Positions 6,962-10,788 of a DNA stretch of 10,788 nt are shown here, piece after piece; within the stretch, counting starts at the first letter, position 1; every line of letters starts with the position of its first letter. The notes under the pieces are model-generated. The model had not been told where the DNA came from, searched no databases, and worked only from the letters and a program-made list of their open reading frames with translations. Position numbers and translations under genes: made by a program. The DNA is from Clostridia bacterium. Lineage in GTDB: Bacteria; Bacillota_A; Clostridia; Christensenellales; Borkfalkiaceae. Where the stretch lies: the NCBI GenBank assembly GCA_017462425.1, contig JAFTRD010000137.1, positions 1 to 10,788 of the forward strand. The letters are read 5' to 3'.

Positions 6962-7080
6962 ACGCTTAAACCCATTAAAACGTTAAAGACGATTACGCAG
7001 AAAAACGCAACCGTGAGAGAGAGCAGAATGATCCCTGCGTTGCCTATAATTTCATCCTTTAACCATTTAAAAAATTTCAT
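6958..7080 (-). CDS. 40-residue single-span membrane peptide, cdaA operon
   Basis: A short open frame not matching a family I recognise. It has a basic, aromatic N-terminus (MKFFKWLKDEI), then a hydrophobic stretch at about residues 15-38 rich in Ile, Leu, Val and Phe, with a Cys at 28. It predicts an inner-membrane peptide with a cytoplasmic N-terminus. Support for its being a gene: AAGGAG lies 7 bases upstream at ideal spacing. Its stop overlaps the DUF1015 ATG as ATGA. The DUF1015 gene lacks its own ribosome binding site and so seems to depend on translation of this frame. It occupies the position directly after cdaA where many Firmicutes carry cdaR, whose N-terminus is also a single membrane span. 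It could therefore be a CdaA partner or modulator, or a remnant. That role is inference. No homologue was searched. Confidence 0.7.
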   Translation of the reverse strand: MKFFKWLKDEIIGNAGIILLSLTVAFFCVIVFNVLMGLSV

Positions 7081-7087
7081 ATATTTT

Positions 7088-7093
7088 CTCCTT
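7088..7093 (-). promoter_or_regulatory. Ribosome binding site of the 40-residue peptide
   Basis: AAGGAG on the minus strand, 7 bases before the peptide ATG at 7080. Its first two A are the last two bases of the cdaA TAA stop codon. This decides that the small frame is translated and links it to cdaA. Confidence 0.8.
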
Positions 7094-7937
7094 ACTGTCT
7101 GCCAACCCTCTGTTTACCGCCCTGTGCGGTAAAGTCTTTCCAGTAATACTCCTGCAATACCGCACGAAGCATATTATAATCGGCGTAACGGGTAATTTTA
7201 CCCTGCTTTACGATGGAAATGATACCCGTTTCCTCGGATACAATGAGCGCCGTAACGTTGGTAACCTCGGTAATACCGATACCGGCACGGTGACGGGTGC
7301 CTAAATCTTTGGGGTATTTTTCATTGTTCTGCGTCAAGGGTAAGAAGCAACCGGCAGCGACGATTTTATGCTCTTCAATGATCATAGCGCCATCGTGCAG
7401 AGGCGCTCTGGGGAAGAATACCCCCTCTATCATCTGCTGTGAGATGTCGGCGTTGAGCGTGGTACCGCTCTCTAAAATCTGTTTAGGTAAATTGCCGTTG
7501 GAAAGCACCACCAGTGCGCCCACGTCGTTTTTAGACATGTTCTGCAGCGCCTTGATGATTGCCTCTACGCAGGCTTCGGTTTGAACCTTAATCGGGTTTT
7601 CGGGGCTATCGTTGTTGCCGAATAGGGATACGCCCGTACTGTTATTGGGAATCCCCCGTTTGATTTCGGTTGCAAACAGCAACAGCATAAAACCGCATAA
7701 AAGCAGCGCCGACAAAAGGAAGAATAGAGCGCCCATTTCCTTGAAGAACAAACTGATGATGCTGAGAAAGATGATTGTAAGGATGAATACGTCAATCAAC
7801 AGCTTTGCTTCGTTGTTTTTCAGTACCTTGAATAAGCAATAAATAAGCAGAAAGAATAAAAACGTTTCCACTAAATAAATGGGCGAAAAACCCGTGAATA
7901 TACCAAGAAAAGTATTGACTATTTTTTCCCAATCCAT
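7092..7937 (-). CDS. cdaA: Diadenylate cyclase CdaA
   Basis: CdaA (DacA) is a membrane enzyme that joins two ATP into cyclic di-AMP, the messenger controlling potassium and osmolyte transport, cell wall homeostasis and, in some species, pyruvate carboxylase. At 281 residues it has the usual length. Three transmembrane helices lie at about 22-38, 47-64 and 69-88, followed by a linker rich in Asn and Ser and the DAC domain (about 118-265). Catalytic motifs are clear: FFPRAPLHDGAMII with DGA at 182-184, and DLGTRHRAGIGITE with RHR at 215-217. Gly219 replaces the alanine usual in GTRHRAA. The start has a near-perfect AAGGAGGT nine bases upstream. No cdaR or glmM, the usual partners, follows; instead come the 40-residue peptide, DUF1015 and aspartate kinase genes. 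Confidence 0.96.
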   Translation of the reverse strand: MDWEKIVNTFLGIFTGFSPIYLVETFLFFLLIYCLFKVLKNNEAKLLIDVFILTIIFLSIISLFFKEMGALFFLLSALLLCGFMLLLFATEIKRGIPNNSTGVSLFGNNDSPENPIKVQTEACVEAIIKALQNMSKNDVGALVVLSNGNLPKQILESGTTLNADISQQMIEGVFFPRAPLHDGAMIIEEHKIVAAGCFLPLTQNNEKYPKDLGTRHRAGIGITEVTNVTALIVSEETGIISIVKQGKITRYADYNMLRAVLQEYYWKDFTAQGGKQRVGRQ

Positions 7938-7946
7938 CGTGAACGT

Positions 7947-7954
7947 ACCTCCTT
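7947..7954 (-). promoter_or_regulatory. Strong Shine-Dalgarno of cdaA
   Basis: AAGGAGGT on the minus strand, an eight-base match to the anti-Shine-Dalgarno, nine bases before the ATG at 7937. It is the strongest ribosome binding site in the window and fixes the cdaA start. Confidence 0.85.
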
Positions 7955-8004
7955 CAACGTGTGTTGTAATGCCTTGATCGCAGAATTATATTTACTCTAT
8001 TATC

Positions 8005-8032
8005 ATTATATAGGGAAAACACAAAAATTCAA
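8005..8032 (-). promoter_or_regulatory. Likely promoter of the cdaA operon
   Basis: TTGAAT (8032-8027), a 16-base spacer and a perfect TATAAT (8010-8005) on the minus strand. The predicted start is near 7998, with a leader of about 60 bases. A second TATAAT at 7990-7985 has no good -35. No convincing terminator separates holA from this promoter, so read-through from comEC-holA is also possible. Confidence 0.55.
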
Positions 8033-8040
8033 AATAAAAA

Positions 8041-9039
8041 TCAATAATTTTTAAAAAATATTTTGCCGATTACCGTCTTTAACGCCGCCGCAAAGGTAAT
8101 TTCACCTGCCCGAGCCGACGCCAACGTACCGTATAAGTCGGTATAATATCCGCCAAGCGCTTCAAGCGAAAAGCGAGCAGCCTGTTCACGGCTCTTTTTC
8201 ACGGCGTATTCCTTCATACCAAACGCCTCCGCCGCCTGTAAATTACTGCCCTTGAACGACGCCACCTCGAAAAGCGTACGGAAATGCGAGCAAAGCGCGT
8301 TTAAAAAGGCGTTTTCGTCGAACCCCTTGCCCACCATGCCGTCCATAATTTGCACGAACTTGGTATAGTCCTTCCGAGCCGCCGCCTGCGTAAGCTCGTA
8401 TAATTTATACTCCGAATCCTGATACACCAAGGCGTTTACGTCTTGAAGAGTAACCTTTGCGTTCGTTCCAACGTACTCTTTTAATTTTTCCACCTCCATA
8501 CTGACCCTTGCCATATCTAAGACGCAGTAGCGCAGGATAGTATTGCATACGTTGCCGTCCGCATATATTCCCGCCTGCTTGAAGGTGAGGTAAATCCATT
8601 TGGCAATGCTCTCCTCGTCCGCGCGGGCGCAGTCCACAACGGTAACGCCCTTTTTCTTCTTCCAATCGCAAGCGCCTGCCTTGGGTTTGCCCGTGCCTAT
8701 GTTGACGATGACGAGAACGGTGGTGTCTACGGGGGATTCAAAAAGCGGCTTTAAGTAGGCGGTATATTCCTTTTCCGTAGGGTAAAATTCACTCACCAAC
8801 ACCATTCTTTTATCACTTAAAAAGGGCAGGGCGCATACTGCGTCCGCAAGGAGCTTTATTTTATCCCCCTTGAGCGCCGCGCCGTCAAACGCCGTATAAT
8901 TGAGCTCGGGCTGGGAAAGACACGCAGCTTTCAGCATTGCCACGCCCTTATCACGGAAGTAGCTCTCCTCCCCGTCAAACAGATAGATGGGCTGCACGCC
9001 GTCCTCGGTTAAATGTTTTTTAAATGCGGTAAATTTCAT
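8041..9039 (-). CDS. holA: DNA polymerase III subunit delta
   Basis: HolA is the delta subunit of the clamp loader, which opens the sliding clamp and loads it on primed DNA during replication. The 332 residues match the family length. The N-terminus carries PIYLFDGEESYFRDKG (17-32), the degenerate nucleotide-fold start typical of delta. LPFLSDKRMVLVSEF (71-85) follows, then the middle-domain helix MARVSMEVEKLKEYV (176-190). The C-terminal collar domain runs from about 212 (KLYELTQAA) to the end. The start at 9039 follows a poor Shine-Dalgarno (GGGGGA) in the 15-base gap after the comEC stop; the pair comEC-holA is a common Firmicute arrangement. The stop is TGA. The gene is intact. Confidence 0.92.
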   Translation of the reverse strand: MKFTAFKKHLTEDGVQPIYLFDGEESYFRDKGVAMLKAACLSQPELNYTAFDGAALKGDKIKLLADAVCALPFLSDKRMVLVSEFYPTEKEYTAYLKPLFESPVDTTVLVIVNIGTGKPKAGACDWKKKKGVTVVDCARADEESIAKWIYLTFKQAGIYADGNVCNTILRYCVLDMARVSMEVEKLKEYVGTNAKVTLQDVNALVYQDSEYKLYELTQAAARKDYTKFVQIMDGMVGKGFDENAFLNALCSHFRTLFEVASFKGSNLQAAEAFGMKEYAVKKSREQAARFSLEALGGYYTDLYGTLASARAGEITFAAALKTVIGKIFFKNY

Positions 9040-9054
9040 ATTTCCCCCAAGCCT

Positions 9055-10788
9055 TTATTCTTTATCGAGTATACCACGATTGATCGTAAAAATCAACCCG
9101 TCACGCTCCTCTGAGGGAAAAAGAGAAAAATCTTCCCCGTGAGCCGTGGCGTTGAACACGCCCGTATAGCCGCCGAACGCAAACGAAAGAGCGTTATCTC
9201 TTTTGAAATTATATTGAACGCCGCCGATAGAAAAAGCATCTTCAGCGACCACTTCTTTGGTGCGAAGTTCCAACGTTTCACCGCTACGTACGTAAATTTT
9301 TTGAACCGGAAGCGCCAATACGCTGTTGGCGCAGGCGTTTACGTCCTCGGCGGAAATGATAATTGCGTCCAAGTCTTTCCCCTGCGAGAAAAGGAAGTTC
9401 TGCACACGGGAAAAATTTGCTTTTTGATTGACGAGAAGCACGTTAGCCTCTTTGGTTTCTATCAAGGCGCAGCAAAAATTATCGTAATAACAGTTCTGCG
9501 TGATGCGACATTCCACGGGCAGAGAAAAACCGCCCAAAAATACGTCTGCAAATATAATGAAAGACAAAAGACAGGCAAGAGGCATCGTTTGGCGTATTTT
9601 TATATTGATTCTGCCGCTCAAAAGCAATAAAATTGAGTAAAACGCTACCACGGCAATCGTTCCAAAGAAAAAGCCCTGCACGAGCAGCGTGGAAAAATCG
9701 ACGGCAGCGAAAAATTCTATAAAGAGAGAAAGTATCCCACCCGGCAAAAATAATATTATAAAAGCGGCGGCGGGAAAGATGCACGAGAGCAGTACGCCCG
9801 TTAAAAGTACGGGAAAATACAGGGAAAAGAGCGGCAAAATGAAGAGATTTAACAAAAGCCCCCATACCGAAACGTAGCCGAAGGCGTTGAGCATGACGGG
9901 GAACAGAAACAGCTGTACCGAGAACATGATCAAAACGCTGTTTACAGGCTCTTTTAAAAAAGGGATTTTTGCGTATACGGGTTTACATAGCCGTTGCAGA
10001 GAAGGCGCAAGCGTCACGATGGCGATATACGCCGCCATGGAAAGCTGAAACCCGATAGAAAAGAGATATACGGGATTTAACAGTAGAATCATACCGCAGG
10101 AAAAGCCCGCTCCCTCCATTCCGTCTGCCCGAACGCTCAAAAGCGAGCAAACCGCCTGCGTAAAGCAGATGAAAAAGGCACGCAGTGAGGACGGAGAAAA
10201 GCCGCAAACGCCGCTGAACAGGAAGGCTGCCGTTAAAGAAAGCAGAATGGACACCGCCTTGGGGGTTTTCAAACGCTTGAAAAGGTACGAAAGCGCACCG
10301 TATACGATGCCGATATGTGACCCCGATACCGCAAACAAATGCGCCACGCCGCCGTAGCGGACGGAGGTAAGCAGTCCCTCCTCTATCCCGTCCGAATTCC
10401 CCGTGGTCATTGCGTAAGCAACCGATGCCTGGTCCTTGGAAAGATTGTCGTACAATACCGCCTTTATCTGATTGCGCACGAGGGTAAAAGGGTTACTTCC
10501 CTCCCCGATTACGACGGGAATTTCCTGCAACGTTGCAGTATATTTGATATTTTCAAGCACCCTTTCCGCATGGAATACGTGATAGCGATAAGCGCTGCCG
10601 AGCGGCTTGAGCGTAGCGGTAAAACGGATTTTCATGCCCTCTTTGCCCTGACGGTAGGGAAGATATAAATTCGCCTGTACGTTGCCGTCCAAACTCTCTC
10701 CGTCCACGGACACGTCCTTCAATACGAGCTTTGCAAAATTTTCGCCTTCGGTGAACTGCGCTATCTCGCCCGTTAGGACGTATTCCCC
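9055..10788 (-). CDS. comEC: ComEC/Rec2 DNA-uptake channel, 5' end outside window, degenerate C-terminal domain
   Basis: ComEC is the inner-membrane channel that carries single-stranded DNA into the cytoplasm in natural transformation. The frame is open to the window edge (577 visible residues). A TTG at 10722 is inside it and not the start. Numbered from that TTG, residues before about 70 belong to the N-terminal DUF4131 beta domain. Residues about 80-400 are the multi-helix Competence domain with GGVAHLFAVSGSHIGIV (124-140, HLxAxSGxHxG motif), SSLRAFF (178-184) and many membrane spans. Residues about 404-555 align in shape with the metallo-beta-lactamase-like domain but are short and lack its ligands: at the strand ending LDAIIISAEDVNACANS the usual HxDxDH is AEDVNA, and the DVGQGD and DGG turns are also gone. 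The domain is still a plausible fold, so this looks like a non-catalytic variant and not a truncation. Confidence 0.9.
   Translation of the reverse strand, partial: GEYVLTGEIAQFTEGENFAKLVLKDVSVDGESLDGNVQANLYLPYRQGKEGMKIRFTATLKPLGSAYRYHVFHAERVLENIKYTATLQEIPVVIGEGSNPFTLVRNQIKAVLYDNLSKDQASVAYAMTTGNSDGIEEGLLTSVRYGGVAHLFAVSGSHIGIVYGALSYLFKRLKTPKAVSILLSLTAAFLFSGVCGFSPSSLRAFFICFTQAVCSLLSVRADGMEGAGFSCGMILLLNPVYLFSIGFQLSMAAYIAIVTLAPSLQRLCKPVYAKIPFLKEPVNSVLIMFSVQLFLFPVMLNAFGYVSVWGLLLNLFILPLFSLYFPVLLTGVLLSCIFPAAAFIILFLPGGILSLFIEFFAAVDFSTLLVQGFFFGTIAVVAFYSILLLLSGRINIKIRQTMPLACLLSFIIFADVFLGGFSLPVECRITQNCYYDNFCCALIETKEANVLLVNQKANFSRVQNFLFSQGKDLDAIIISAEDVNACANSVLALPVQKIYVRSGETLELRTKEVVAEDAFSIGGVQYNFKRDNALSFAFGGYTGVFNATAHGEDFSLFPSEERDGLIFTINRGILDKE

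Noticed and set aside
8018..8060. A/T hairpin (AAAAAT/ATTTTT) just after holA as a terminator
   Set aside because: The stem has only A-T pairs and six positions, which is too weak. The T-rich stretch is better explained as promoter-region sequence for cdaA.
9139..9630. A 163-codon open frame on the + strand opposite the comEC 3' end
   Set aside because: It lies fully antisense to a clear comEC frame, has no ribosome binding site or promoter that I can see, and its composition looks like a codon-bias shadow.
10720..10722. TTG as the comEC start
   Set aside because: The frame continues open to the window edge, and the upstream residues (GEYVLTGEIAQFTEGENF) fit the N-terminal beta domain of ComEC.
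1..10788. CRISPR array, tRNA/rRNA genes, transposase, integrase or toxin-antitoxin pair
   Set aside because: No regularly spaced repeats, cloverleaf-like stretches or matching protein motifs were seen on either strand. The window reads as housekeeping chromosome.

Overview
The window is chromosomal core sequence from a low-to-mid GC Gram-positive bacterium. I infer a member of the Clostridia, possibly an uncultured gut lineage. The evidence is strong AAGGAG-type ribosome binding sites, sigma-A-like promoters with 17-base spacers, a comEC-holA pair, a CdaA-type diadenylate cyclase and a PAS-SpoIIE phosphatase. There is no tRNA, rRNA, CRISPR array, insertion sequence or phage gene, and no gene-free stretch longer than about 150 bases.

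Left part (1-2670). The 3' part of a citrate synthase gene on the + strand converges on a two-gene minus-strand unit: a diacylglycerol-kinase-family lipid kinase followed by a PAS-SpoIIE phosphatase. A strong hairpin at 652-690 separates the two directions.

Divergent centre (2671-4423). The lipid kinase and an RmuC-like protein are transcribed apart from promoters that appear to share one palindromic -35 hexamer, TTGCAA. After rmuC comes a 101-residue cupin-like gene. Its own promoter places the transcript start on the A of the ATG, so its mRNA is probably leaderless. A hairpin at 4378-4412 ends this direction.

Minus-strand operon (8032 down to 4424). The order is diadenylate cyclase (cdaA), an unannotated 40-residue membrane peptide, a DUF1015 protein and aspartate kinase. 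The genes are tightly coupled: a stop codon inside the next Shine-Dalgarno, an ATGA overlap, and a 3-base gap. This is not the common cdaA-cdaR-glmM arrangement. It joins c-di-AMP synthesis to the first step of the aspartate amino-acid pathway.

Right end (8041-10788). comEC (5' end outside the window) and holA (DNA polymerase III delta) form a second minus-strand unit. The ComEC C-terminal metallo-beta-lactamase-like domain has lost its recognisable metal-binding motif.

Most genes belong to known families. The observations most worth following up are the 40-residue peptide in the cdaA operon, the shared -35 promoter pair, the leaderless cupin gene and the ComEC with a degenerate nuclease-like domain. 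I see no large undescribed multi-gene defence or mobile system.
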